Part shown: positions 39,202 through 47,853 of the stretch, piece after piece | Layout of the letters: each line of letters begins with the position of its first letter | How positions within the stretch are numbered: position 1 is the first letter of the stretch | Assembly (NCBI GenBank): GCA_947496145.1 | Contig: CANMBS010000002.1 | Span: forward strand, 211,542 to 275,541 | Reading direction: 5' to 3' | DNA from: an uncultured Pseudovibrio sp. | Lineage (GTDB): Bacteria > Pseudomonadota > Alphaproteobacteria > Rhizobiales > Stappiaceae | DNA length: 64,000 nucleotides | Translations under genes and position numbers: made by a program | Notes under the pieces: model-generated | Told to the model about the DNA's origin: nothing | Databases searched by the model: none | What the model saw: the letters and a program-made list of their open reading frames with translations, nothing else

Positions 39202-40230
39202 GTGCTCAATTACACGCTGCGCCGACTACTGGTGATGATACCAACACTCGGCGCAATCAGTTTCCTGGTGTTCTTCATCATCGAACTGCCAGAGGGCGAT
39301 TATATCTCCAACCAGATATCCATGTTGCGCGCAACAGGCGAGGGCGCTTCCATCGGGCGTCTGGAATTTCTTCGGACTGAGTTCGCACTCGACCGACCAT
39401 TTCTGGAGCGCTATGGAATCTGGATTGGTCTGTGGCCCGGTCCCAATGGATTTGATGGGTTACTGCAGGGGAATTGGGGGTGGTCCTTTGAGTACGACCA
39501 GCCAGTAGGGGAAGTAGTCGGTCCAACATTACCGCTCACAATCGCGCTAAACCTTGCCACAATCCTTTTTATTTACTGCGTGGCCTTTCCAATCGGAATT
39601 TACTCAGCAACCCATCAGTACTCGGTGGGGGATTACGGCTTCACTCTCATTGGCTATCTGGGATTAGCCACGCCTAACTTCTTGCTAGCATTGGTTTTAA
39701 TGTACCTTGCCAACAGCTGGTTCGGCCTGACAGTCGGGGGTATCATGCAAGAACGTTATATAGGCGAACCTATGAGCAGCGGAAAAGCGCTCTCAATTCT
39801 GGCGCACCTCATTGTCCCCGTTATCGTAATCGGGACCTCCGGCACCGCCGCAATGATCCGCCGATTACGTGCTAACCTATTGGATGAATTGTTTAAACAG
39901 TACGTCACTACCGCCCGTTCTAAGGGAATGCGAGAAAGCAGACTACTGGTAAAATATCCCCTCCGCGTTGCACTGAACCCGTTTATTGCGGATATCGGAA
40001 ATCTTATCCCCTCGCTGGTCTCTGGATCAGTCATCGTCTCAGTCGTGCTCAACCTGCCGACTGTCGGCCCTGTCTTGCTCAACGCCCTGCAATCTCAGGA
40101 CCAGTTCCTTGCAGGTTTTATCCTCCTGTTTGTTTCCGTCCTAACGCTCATTGGCATGTTGGTATCTGATGTGTTGCTTGGCTATCTGGACCCCAGAATA
40201 CGCTTGGGAAAAGAAGGAGTTAGGCAATGA
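39202..40230 (+). CDS. Peptide-type ABC transporter permease (DppB/OppB type)
   Basis: A 342-residue inner-membrane permease with an N-terminal anchor (LLVMIPTLGAISFLVFFI) and about six membrane segments. The EAA-type loop that docks to the ATPase is visible around FKQYVTTARSKGMRESRLLVKYPLRVALNP. GTG start at 39202 with AGGGA upstream. It overlaps the second permease by 4 bases (ATGA). It should work with the double ATPase and binding protein encoded before the rtcB-prfH pair. Confidence 0.92.
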   Translation: MLNYTLRRLLVMIPTLGAISFLVFFIIELPEGDYISNQISMLRATGEGASIGRLEFLRTEFALDRPFLERYGIWIGLWPGPNGFDGLLQGNWGWSFEYDQPVGEVVGPTLPLTIALNLATILFIYCVAFPIGIYSATHQYSVGDYGFTLIGYLGLATPNFLLALVLMYLANSWFGLTVGGIMQERYIGEPMSSGKALSILAHLIVPVIVIGTSGTAAMIRRLRANLLDELFKQYVTTARSKGMRESRLLVKYPLRVALNPFIADIGNLIPSLVSGSVIVSVVLNLPTVGPVLLNALQSQDQFLAGFILLFVSVLTLIGMLVSDVLLGYLDPRIRLGKEGVRQ

Positions 40231-41399
40231 CACAAAACGACAGAGAGGGGGATAAACCGGAACACTACGTCAACCCAAAAGGGTTTGATCCCCGTGAAGT
40301 TGAAGTGCTCACAAGAGAACAGGAGCGATACTATCAGGCACCGCAATGGAAAATTATCTGGTGGAAATTCCGCAGGCATAAACTCGCGGTTCTTTCAGTT
40401 ATCATCCTCTTCTTCTTTTATCTGTGTGTACCTTTTGCAGAAATCATCGCTCCGTATCCAGTTGCTAAACGTAACACTGACTACCTCTTCGCTCCTCCAC
40501 AAGCCATCCATTTCATCCACGAAGGAAAGTTCATAGGACCTTACGTCTATGGCTTAACCTCTTCTGTGGACTTGGAAAATCTTAAGTGGGTTTACGAGGC
40601 CGATACTTCGAAGGTGCAAAAACTCCGTTTCTTTTGCAAAGGCGAACCCTATGAATTTTGGGGGCTATTTCCGGCGGACTTCCACATCATATGTCCCGCA
40701 AAAGAAGGCACTCTTTTCATTGCTGGAACTGATCGATTGGGACGGGATCAATATTCCGGCCTCGTCTATGGTGCGCGGCTTTCACTAACTATCGGTCTTG
40801 TCGGCGTAAGCATATCCATGGTGCTCGGTGTCTTTTTAGGTGGCCTTGCCGGTTTCTTTGGCGGGTGGATTGATAGCTCAATTCAAAGGGTTATCGAGAT
40901 CATGCGCTCCCTGCCAGAACTCCCCTTATGGATGGCACTATCAGCAGCTCTGCCCATCACATGGTCACCTGTCTGGATTTACTTCGGCCTCACAGTCATT
41001 CTCGGACTGCTCGATTGGCCCGGTCTTGCCCGTGCCGTCAGGTCCAAACTGTTATCACTACGAGAAGAAGAATACGCCAAAGCCGCCGCTCTCATGGGAG
41101 CCCGCCCAGGCCGTATAATCGTTAGGCACTTACTCCCCGGATTCACCAGTCATCTTGTTGCTTCTGCAACACTTTCTGTTCCGGCAATGATCCTTGGCGA
41201 GACCGCTCTTTCATTCCTAAACCTTGGTCTCAGACGCCCTGCTGTCTCCTGGGGCGTCCTGCTCAATGAAGCTCAAAACATTTCGGTGGTGACAATCTAT
41301 CCTTGGCTGATGGCGCCCGTTATTCCTATAATCATCGTGGTGCTGGCTTTCAACTTCATGGGCGACGGCCTGCGCGATGCGGCTGATCCCTATAAATAA
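40227..41399 (+). CDS. Peptide-type ABC transporter permease (DppC/OppC type)
   Basis: A 390-residue permease. The cytoplasmic N-terminus leads to a first membrane segment (KLAVLSVIILFFFYLCVPF), then a long periplasmic loop of about 120 residues, larger than in DppC, and five further segments with the EAA loop LREEEYAKAAALMGARPGRI. The C-terminus FNFMGDGLRDAADPYK is typical of the OppC family. Coupled to the first permease. A methyltransferase gene begins 18 bases downstream and could be co-transcribed. Confidence 0.92.
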   Translation: MTQNDREGDKPEHYVNPKGFDPREVEVLTREQERYYQAPQWKIIWWKFRRHKLAVLSVIILFFFYLCVPFAEIIAPYPVAKRNTDYLFAPPQAIHFIHEGKFIGPYVYGLTSSVDLENLKWVYEADTSKVQKLRFFCKGEPYEFWGLFPADFHIICPAKEGTLFIAGTDRLGRDQYSGLVYGARLSLTIGLVGVSISMVLGVFLGGLAGFFGGWIDSSIQRVIEIMRSLPELPLWMALSAALPITWSPVWIYFGLTVILGLLDWPGLARAVRSKLLSLREEEYAKAAALMGARPGRIIVRHLLPGFTSHLVASATLSVPAMILGETALSFLNLGLRRPAVSWGVLLNEAQNISVVTIYPWLMAPVIPIIIVVLAFNFMGDGLRDAADPYK

Positions 41400-41417
41400 C
41401 TGGAGTTAAAAGAGGAA

Positions 41418-42011
41418 ATGGCAGGCCAGTCGGAGGAGTGGGATCATCAGTACACCCAGGGGCGTTGGCAGTTCCTGAACGAACTCAAGGAAACAGCTCG
41501 CTACGGCATCATTTCTGCGTGGCTCACACAAACTCAGAGCGTAGACAGCGTACTTGATGTCGGTTGCGGTGAAGCAATTTTGTATCACCACCTCAAAAGC
41601 TCAGACCTGCAAAATTATCACGGCGTAGACGTATCCGATGTAGCACTTAATCGGGCGAAGCGCGCTTTTGAGAATGTGCACCTCACACAATCTGATCTTG
41701 AAAGCTTTACCCCAAAACACAGTGAGCTGTTTTCCGCTATTGTTTTCAATGAGGTACTTTACTTCTGCGAGAAGCCAGAGCGCCAGCTTGAGCGTTACGC
41801 CAGTTTTCTGAAACCCGCAGGTGTAATAGCGATCTCCATGTATACACCATCACGCGGAACATCGGGAGCAAACAAGTCTGTTCAAAGACTATGGCAGGAA
41901 ACGGACAATCCAGAGCGCTGGCAGCTACTGGATGATTTAGAGCTAAAGTCAAAGGTAAAGAATGTGTCCTGGAAACTTAGATTAGTTTCACCAATCAGAT
42001 TGACTGATTGA
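41418..42011 (+). CDS. SAM-dependent methyltransferase
   Basis: A 197-residue class I methyltransferase with the SAM-binding motif VLDVGCGEAILYHHL (about residues 42-56), the acidic residue GVDVSD of motif II and the AIVFNEVLYF segment of motif IV. ATG with GAGGAA just upstream. Its 3' end overlaps the convergent deacetylase gene by 17 bases. By position it could belong to the transporter operon, but the adjoining glycan genes suggest it may modify a sugar, lipid carrier or other part of that pathway; substrate is not evident. Confidence 0.85.
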   Translation: MAGQSEEWDHQYTQGRWQFLNELKETARYGIISAWLTQTQSVDSVLDVGCGEAILYHHLKSSDLQNYHGVDVSDVALNRAKRAFENVHLTQSDLESFTPKHSELFSAIVFNEVLYFCEKPERQLERYASFLKPAGVIAISMYTPSRGTSGANKSVQRLWQETDNPERWQLLDDLELKSKVKNVSWKLRLVSPIRLTD

Positions 42012-42837
42012 AGTCATGATCTGCACGCTCTAAAAGCTCCTTTGCACTCAACCATTTGGCCGCAGGGTGCTGCTTGGTAACGCTGAAAAAGACCTCCAGA
42101 AACTCTTCACACCCCTGACCATGGTCGAGATGATGCGTGAGTAAGCCAATGGGTTCAGTATTATTGTTTCTGCGGCGGCAAAGTTGCAAATCTAATCTCC
42201 TCATCGCCGCATCCCAGCCAATGAAGCGCTTATTCTTCTTCCACTTAATAATATCCAAATGGCTTTGGATGTGGGGTAGGCAATAGTGATTGATCCAGGT
42301 GAAGGCAGATAGCCCGTAGACTTCCATATTCCTCAAGGTCTTAACAGCAAGCGGTCCTATCCGGTTCCAGGGAGGAACAAATACTGGAATGAACTGCTCA
42401 CCAAATAAGCCTTGCAAAATCTCCCGTCCCTCAGAAATCTCACGACGCATATCCTGTTCGCTTCGTCGCCAGCCAAACTCACTTGCCTTCTCTCCAAGTG
42501 ATTTTTCCTGATAATTCTTATGTTGCCAACCATGCTGGAGAACACATGTCTGGCTAGTCGTTTTCAGCAGATCTGCAAGGGCGTTGCTGGCAAAATTTGG
42601 TATCACCGCAAGTGCCAGCGGTACGCTGAACCTTTCTGATAACCCCAGCGTTTTCTCTAGTTCAATGCTTGGCACTGTCGCATCATCATCTCGCCACCAA
42701 AACGAAACAGTAAGACCTCGTTCTGCAAACCAGTCAAGATGTTGCACAAGCTGTTGTTTAAACACCTCTTGCGAGGTTGAAGCGCCTTTATCAGCGTCCT
42801 CCATGCAACTCGTGTCGTCCGAACCCTGCGAAATCAT
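41995..42837 (-). CDS. NodB-like polysaccharide deacetylase family protein
   Basis: A 280-residue protein with the carbohydrate esterase 4 layout: a metal/acid motif FWWRDDDA (D50-D52), HGWQHKN (H102, H106) as the HxxxH zinc ligands, and VPPWNR near residue 156, matching the catalytic-loop motif. No signal sequence is seen, so it would act in the cytoplasm, unlike most deacetylases of this fold, perhaps on a lipid-linked or nucleotide sugar. It is the last gene of the minus-strand glycan operon; its ATG overlaps the preceding stop by 4 bases. Confidence 0.82.
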   Translation of the reverse strand: MISQGSDDTSCMEDADKGASTSQEVFKQQLVQHLDWFAERGLTVSFWWRDDDATVPSIELEKTLGLSERFSVPLALAVIPNFASNALADLLKTTSQTCVLQHGWQHKNYQEKSLGEKASEFGWRRSEQDMRREISEGREILQGLFGEQFIPVFVPPWNRIGPLAVKTLRNMEVYGLSAFTWINHYCLPHIQSHLDIIKWKKNKRFIGWDAAMRRLDLQLCRRRNNNTEPIGLLTHHLDHGQGCEEFLEVFFSVTKQHPAAKWLSAKELLERADHDFNQSI

Positions 42838-44009
42838 GCACGGCTCCCTGAAGCTTTACTTGTAAGTTCAACGCCAAGATCTGCAGCCAAAATTTGTGCA
42901 GAAATCTCAGCACCGTTCAAAGCAACATGCAGTCCCGAAGCTGGCTGAGACAACGCTTTTTGCGCCGCCTGTGCCAGACTATTAGGGCTAAGTAACTGCT
43001 CAGGTAGTGCAACCGCTCTCCCGTGTTTCATCAGGCAAAGCGCTCGCTGCGTCTGCTCCGTTTCTGCCTTTTGTGCAAACGGAACCAACACAGATGGAAC
43101 ACCTGCACGAAGTATATCGACAACCGTGTTGTACCCCGCCTGAGAAATCGAGAGCCTTGCCTTTGCCAGTAACTCAGGAAAGTCTGACCTTGCTCTTTCG
43201 ATCACAATTTCTGAAGAGCGTTCTCGGCGAAGATGGTGAAACTCATCCTCAGGCGTATTTTCACCAACAAGAATGCGCCATTTAAAATTATATTCCAGTG
43301 GCATATGGTGAGGTGCGCTCAGTGCAGCCCGGAGCAGAGATGAACCAACAGCTCCACCTCCACATGACACAATTACTTCGTCGGAACTTGCCCCATTGCT
43401 TTTAGTTGTTGCTCGACCATCACTTATATACCCAGTGTATCGCACCCGTGAGTTTACGTGTGACGCAAACGGAAAGCTGTCTTCCAATGTAATAAGTTGT
43501 GGGTCAGAATGAACTAAAATCCGATCATAGAATGCACAAGCTTGTGAGGCCATCCACTCCTCTTTCCAGATCTCATCTTTGCGTACCAGAATGTCGCGTA
43601 CTGATGCGACAATCCAGGGAGGGGAGGGGCACGCCTGAGCTGCCTCTAAAAGGCGTGTCATTTCAGCTGCAAACATGCGCCGGCCAAATGGGTAAGTCTC
43701 CGTTATAAGCAGATCGACTGGCTCTCGTGAGAAAGCAGCCAGCGTCGCATGAATGCGTTTTTCCCACCATGCTGCATCCACAGGTCTGTCATCTTCATCC
43801 AGCAAAGTGCGGAAGGTTGCATCTGCTGTGCGTGCCAGAGGTAACTGAACAATAGTAAGGCCTTCATAATCCAGTGTTTTTGGGGGGCGGTTACCCGTTG
43901 CAAGAGTCACTGAAAAGCCTTGCTGCAGCAGAGCCTTAGCCAGTGAAACTGCACGCACAATGTGACCAGAACCCAATAAATGCTGCACATGAATAAAGGC
44001 TCTCATCAT
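42834..44009 (-). CDS. Glycosyltransferase, GT28/MurG-like fold
   Basis: A 391-residue GT-B transferase. The N-terminus MRAFIHVQHLLGSGHIVRAVSLAKALL contains the glycine-rich acceptor loop, and the C-terminal half has LLAKARLSISQAGYNTVVDILRAGVPSVLVPF, the nucleotide-sugar binding region of GT28 enzymes. No membrane segment. The start overlaps the upstream gene's stop by ATGA; a second ATG at 44006 is equally placed. One of four transferases in this operon; donor and acceptor are not identifiable. Confidence 0.87.
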   Translation of the reverse strand: MMRAFIHVQHLLGSGHIVRAVSLAKALLQQGFSVTLATGNRPPKTLDYEGLTIVQLPLARTADATFRTLLDEDDRPVDAAWWEKRIHATLAAFSREPVDLLITETYPFGRRMFAAEMTRLLEAAQACPSPPWIVASVRDILVRKDEIWKEEWMASQACAFYDRILVHSDPQLITLEDSFPFASHVNSRVRYTGYISDGRATTKSNGASSDEVIVSCGGGAVGSSLLRAALSAPHHMPLEYNFKWRILVGENTPEDEFHHLRRERSSEIVIERARSDFPELLAKARLSISQAGYNTVVDILRAGVPSVLVPFAQKAETEQTQRALCLMKHGRAVALPEQLLSPNSLAQAAQKALSQPASGLHVALNGAEISAQILAADLGVELTSKASGSRA

Positions 44010-45136
44010 CTCCCTCCGCGTATACGGCGTTTGTATTGATGATGCTCTATCGCGGCGTGAAGAACTGCATCCAACCCTTTTGCGCCTGCTTCAAGACTAT
44101 GGTTTTTCTGAATATTTTCAATCGCTGCCATCCCCATATTCTCTCGTCTATGCGGGTTCTTTATGAGTGACATAAGGTTCTGAGCCAGTGCGGCAGCATC
44201 TCCTTCATCGGAAAGTAAGCCGCTGGTACCTTCCTCGACGATATCGGGAACCCCAAAAACACGGCCTCCAACAACAGGCAATCCGCAGGATTGTGCCTCA
44301 AGAAACACAAAGCCGAAGGCCTCGCGAATAGCAGGCCAGACAAAAATGTCATGAGCACGATAAAGACGGGGCATTTCCTGCCATGGAATAAGACCTGTAA
44401 ACTCAGTCCGCTCGCGGTCAAACAAAGGTTCAATTTCCCCGCGTGCGGGGCCATCACCAGCAATAGTCAAACGCCATGGCAAATCAACAATTTGCTTTAA
44501 TGCTGCTGATAACACCATGTAAGAAAACTGCTTGTCGCCGGGGCGCATCATGCCAGCGCATAGCAACCTGATCTTACCGTCAGCTGATCCTTTGGTAACA
44601 CTATGGCTCACTTCAAATTTCGCAGTTTCAATGAAAGGTGGAAGTACGGTAAGGACGTCTTCTTTCAAAACGTCTTTCAAACACTGAGCATCAGAATTAG
44701 TGAGCGCCACCACTTGATTAGCCTGAGCGAGTGCTGCGTCTGCTGCATTGAAACCAAGCGCCCAGTTACCTGCTTGCCTTTTAGGCGCACGGCTAGCCTC
44801 AACCACCACGTATGGAATGTTAAATTTCGCACAAAGATAAGGTCCAATCCAATCAGGTGCTTTGTGATAAAGATGATAAGTGAGGAAAATGTCAGGCACT
44901 TCGCCGCGCTCAACCCAGCGTTCGGCAATGGTTCTGGCTTCATTCAGTGCAAGCTCTTTTACTTCACGTATCACATTCTCGCTGCCTTCAGCACGCCAGC
45001 TACGAAAGGTCGAAGCAACTTCCACTTCATGTCCTGCAAGTTCCAGTGCACGTACAATGAGCCGCCCCATGGTTCTGTCTCCCGATGGAACCGGGTGGTC
45101 AATTGGTTTCATCGGAGCGGTAAAAGCGACTTTCAT
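44006..45136 (-). CDS. Glycosyltransferase family 4
   Basis: A 376-residue GT-B transferase. The donor site carries the family 4 EX7E-type motif in REAFGFVFLEAQSCGLPVVGGRVFGVPDIV, and the N-terminus MKVAFTAPMKPIDHPVPSGDRTMGR has the glycine-loop region. ATG 45136 is chosen because it makes a 4-base ATGA overlap with the upstream gene and has GGAG upstream; the frame can be extended 11 codons. It is part of the tightly overlapping minus-strand operon and so likely made in step with its neighbours. Confidence 0.88.
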   Translation of the reverse strand: MKVAFTAPMKPIDHPVPSGDRTMGRLIVRALELAGHEVEVASTFRSWRAEGSENVIREVKELALNEARTIAERWVERGEVPDIFLTYHLYHKAPDWIGPYLCAKFNIPYVVVEASRAPKRQAGNWALGFNAADAALAQANQVVALTNSDAQCLKDVLKEDVLTVLPPFIETAKFEVSHSVTKGSADGKIRLLCAGMMRPGDKQFSYMVLSAALKQIVDLPWRLTIAGDGPARGEIEPLFDRERTEFTGLIPWQEMPRLYRAHDIFVWPAIREAFGFVFLEAQSCGLPVVGGRVFGVPDIVEEGTSGLLSDEGDAAALAQNLMSLIKNPHRRENMGMAAIENIQKNHSLEAGAKGLDAVLHAAIEHHQYKRRIRGGR

Positions 45137-46374
45137 AAGCAGGGCTCCAGACACTTGGAAAACTTGCACTCCAGTACATCTAAACCAGGAGAAGCGCTAA
45201 AGTTTTGGTGCACACTATGAAACCCGTTTGTGCCAAGACGCTGACGTTCTTCGGGCTGTGTAATCAACGATAATAATGCGTGTGAAAATGCCTCTGCATC
45301 CTCTGGCGGACATAAGAGACCAGTTTCGCCACTCTTAATGATTTCGGGAAGAGCAGAAACTTCTGCCGCAACACATGGAAGTGCCATCGCCTGTGCCTCC
45401 ATCACCACATTGGGCAGGCCATCTCTGTCACCTGATTTTGTTACACGGCAGGCAAGTGCGAAAATGTCAGCTTTCTCCAGCTCTGCAAGAACAAGAGTTC
45501 TGGGCTGTGCTCCCAGCCATGTCACTTTATCTTCTAAGCCAAGTTGAGCACTGAGATTTTGCAGGCGTTCTTGCTGTTCCCCTCCGCCTATCTGGGTAAA
45601 ATGCCAGTTCAAATCCTCAGGCAATGCGCACAGTGATCTCAGCAACGTGTCATAGCCTTTCTTATCTACCAGCCGTCCAACAGAAATAATTTGAACGCTG
45701 TCATCTCCTGATCCATCTCGCAGGGTCGCATCCGGCGGGCTACTCGGAAATCCGCAAAAATCAAGACCGTGATAAACAAGGCTGATTTTTTCAGGCTGGG
45801 TACAAAGCGAACGCAGATAACTGAGATTGGTTTTGGTGCAAGTCACTCCCCAGTCCGCATCAGCGAGTTTAGTTTTTAACTCCCATGCTTCTGTGGTCCA
45901 GATGTCCTTTGCATGGGCTGAGAAAGACCAGCTTCTGCCGGTGAGCAGGGCTGCGTAACGGGCCACAGTGCACGGGCTGTGCAGATAATGCGTATGGATC
46001 CAGTTTACATCCTCTGGCAACTCATAGGCCAGCACGCATGCTTGCCCCCAACGCCGAAACCGTTCCGCATTCTTTTTGTGTTTTAAGTCTGCCTCAAAAC
46101 ACGCCCGAGCAACCGCATATCTTGGTTGCTGCTTTGCCCAGATAAATGCTCGTTCAACACGTGCTCTGTCATCTTTTAAGTATTCGGTCAGATATAGCAC
46201 ATCAGCGGTAATCTTCTCGTGAACTTCATGCACATAAGGGTCGTAGGGCTGGCGCAGGGCGACAATCAGCTGATCAATGCCGCGTTCTTGCAGCCCGAAA
46301 ATTTCCTGAGCAATAAATGTCTCTGAAAGGCGAGGATACCCTTTGACGACGACGGCAATTCGACCCTGCTGCAT
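45133..46374 (-). CDS. Glycosyltransferase family 4
   Basis: A 413-residue GT-B transferase. The N-terminus VVVKGYPRLSETFIAQEI is the signature of a GT4 subgroup of polysaccharide enzymes; the donor region DGLPNVVMEAQAMALPCVAAEVSALPEII contains the two family glutamates. HTHYLHSPCTVARYAALLTG and SFSAHAKDIW are further conserved blocks. ATG 46374 with GGAG upstream is chosen; GTG 46392 would extend it by six codons into the preceding gene. Confidence 0.88.
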   Translation of the reverse strand: MQQGRIAVVVKGYPRLSETFIAQEIFGLQERGIDQLIVALRQPYDPYVHEVHEKITADVLYLTEYLKDDRARVERAFIWAKQQPRYAVARACFEADLKHKKNAERFRRWGQACVLAYELPEDVNWIHTHYLHSPCTVARYAALLTGRSWSFSAHAKDIWTTEAWELKTKLADADWGVTCTKTNLSYLRSLCTQPEKISLVYHGLDFCGFPSSPPDATLRDGSGDDSVQIISVGRLVDKKGYDTLLRSLCALPEDLNWHFTQIGGGEQQERLQNLSAQLGLEDKVTWLGAQPRTLVLAELEKADIFALACRVTKSGDRDGLPNVVMEAQAMALPCVAAEVSALPEIIKSGETGLLCPPEDAEAFSHALLSLITQPEERQRLGTNGFHSVHQNFSASPGLDVLECKFSKCLEPCL

Positions 46375-46376
46375 TA

Positions 46377-47618
46377 CTACTCCATTTTGCACGTAAGTCT
46401 GGGATCTTGGAAGGAACCTGGGGTGCGTAAACGATTTTGCTCTCGCATCTCTAAGATTTCAGCGGTCCTTTGGTTGATTACATCAAGGCCGCCCAGATAA
46501 TTTTCAGAATGCGCATGAGACGGCGGTGAAATGAAGGGAAGATTGGCAAGCGCTTTCACCATTAACTCGACACTGGGATAAGAATCGATTGGCAGCATTT
46601 GCACCAGCCCCAGTCGCTGTGCCTGGTCAGCTCGAATAGCTTGCTCTCGTCTTGGTACGACGCGGGGAACCAGCAGAGCGGGATTGTCAAAGGACAAGAT
46701 TTCGCAGAAAGTATTGTACCCGCCCATACCCACCACAGCTGTGGCGTTTGCCATGTATGGTTCAATTTCTGGCGTAAAGCGAAGAACCTCAACATCGCGC
46801 AAGTGTGAGGCACGAGTGGTGAAAGCCTCAACATCCGCTTTGCCCATAAACGGTCCAAGAATAATCAGAGCCGGAAACAATGGTCGCAGGCGGGCTTCAT
46901 AAGCGCGTATCACCCAGTCCACCAGTTCCACACCGTCACCACCACCGCCCGGGGTGACCAGCACATAGGGCGCACCATCAAACGGAGAGGTAAAATCTTG
47001 CGCAGACGTTGGCATGGATCGGCGCAGGTAACCTGTGAAGAGGACTTTATCTATGACAGATTGGTCAAACTCAAGTCCATCAAGCGGATTGTGCATGACA
47101 GATGGGCCATAAACCCAGATTTCATCATAAAGATCATTGAGGGCAGGAAACGCACGTTTGCGCAACCATTCTTCCTTCAATACATGAGGATCATCCATCA
47201 CATCACGCAGCCCCAAAACCAGACGTGTCTTTTGCCCCTTCAGATACTGAAGGGAGGGAAGAACCTCACCGCGCAGGCCCAGTGGTTCCTTATCGACGAT
47301 GAAGATATCCGGTTTAAATACCTTCGCGGTGTGTTCAATAATGGAGGAGCGGATGGCAATGGTTTCATTGATGTTCAGCTGCAAAGAGAGAGAAGTGTAT
47401 TCACCGCTACGCAGCTTGATCACCCCGGGGATGCGCACAAAATCTACACGGGAGCGAAACTCAAAACTTCCAATGATGGGCGAGCCGGAAAGAATGAGGA
47501 CGGACATCTCTGAAAACGAACCGACCAGAGATTGTGCAATCGTCCGGCACCGCCTCAAATGCCCTAAACCAAACGTGTCGTGGCTATAAATCAGAATTTT
47601 TGGCGTTGTTAACGTCAT
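46377..47618 (-). CDS. Glycosyltransferase, MurG-like (COG4671 type)
   Basis: A 413-residue protein, first gene of the minus-strand operon. The N-terminus KILIYSHDTFGLGHLRRCRTIAQSL has the glycine-rich GHLRR loop and the C-terminal part VLVTPGGGGDGVELV and AVVGMGGYNTFCEILSFDNPALLVPRV the nucleotide-sugar binding region of predicted GT28-like transferases. ATG 47618 matches the conserved N-terminus; GTG 47645 is an upstream alternative. Two bases separate it from the next transferase gene. Confidence 0.85.
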   Translation of the reverse strand: MTLTTPKILIYSHDTFGLGHLRRCRTIAQSLVGSFSEMSVLILSGSPIIGSFEFRSRVDFVRIPGVIKLRSGEYTSLSLQLNINETIAIRSSIIEHTAKVFKPDIFIVDKEPLGLRGEVLPSLQYLKGQKTRLVLGLRDVMDDPHVLKEEWLRKRAFPALNDLYDEIWVYGPSVMHNPLDGLEFDQSVIDKVLFTGYLRRSMPTSAQDFTSPFDGAPYVLVTPGGGGDGVELVDWVIRAYEARLRPLFPALIILGPFMGKADVEAFTTRASHLRDVEVLRFTPEIEPYMANATAVVGMGGYNTFCEILSFDNPALLVPRVVPRREQAIRADQAQRLGLVQMLPIDSYPSVELMVKALANLPFISPPSHAHSENYLGGLDVINQRTAEILEMREQNRLRTPGSFQDPRLTCKME

Positions 47619-47853
47619 GCGCTTCTTATTCCATCTGCTGCGCACAAACTAAAAGACCCAGACCCGCAATTTTCCGGCCCACTCCTGACAATGCCGTTAT
47701 GCTGCACTGTTCCCCCCTAAAATCCACTAGGGTCAATGAGTTTTATGCCGTTTTTTTAAGATCTTAAGACCTAATATTCCCATGCGTCAGTTAGAGCTTG
47801 AGTTGCATCGCCTCAGTTTGAGCTAGCCTGACCTGAGCTTAATCGGAGAGGAC
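47619..47853. promoter_or_regulatory. Divergent promoter region of the glycan locus, with a 12-base palindrome
   Basis: This 235-base stretch separates the glycosyltransferase operon (minus) from the ABC/cAMP operon (plus). It contains the perfect palindrome TTAAGATCTTAA (47756-47767) just after a run of seven T. Placement is right for a shared operator. No gene fits in the region. Confidence 0.4.

Noticed and set aside
41995..47618. Standard LPS or capsule biosynthesis cluster
   Set aside because: No Wzx/Wzy, Wza/Wzc, KpsMT or sugar-nucleotide synthesis genes are present, so it does not match a known type.
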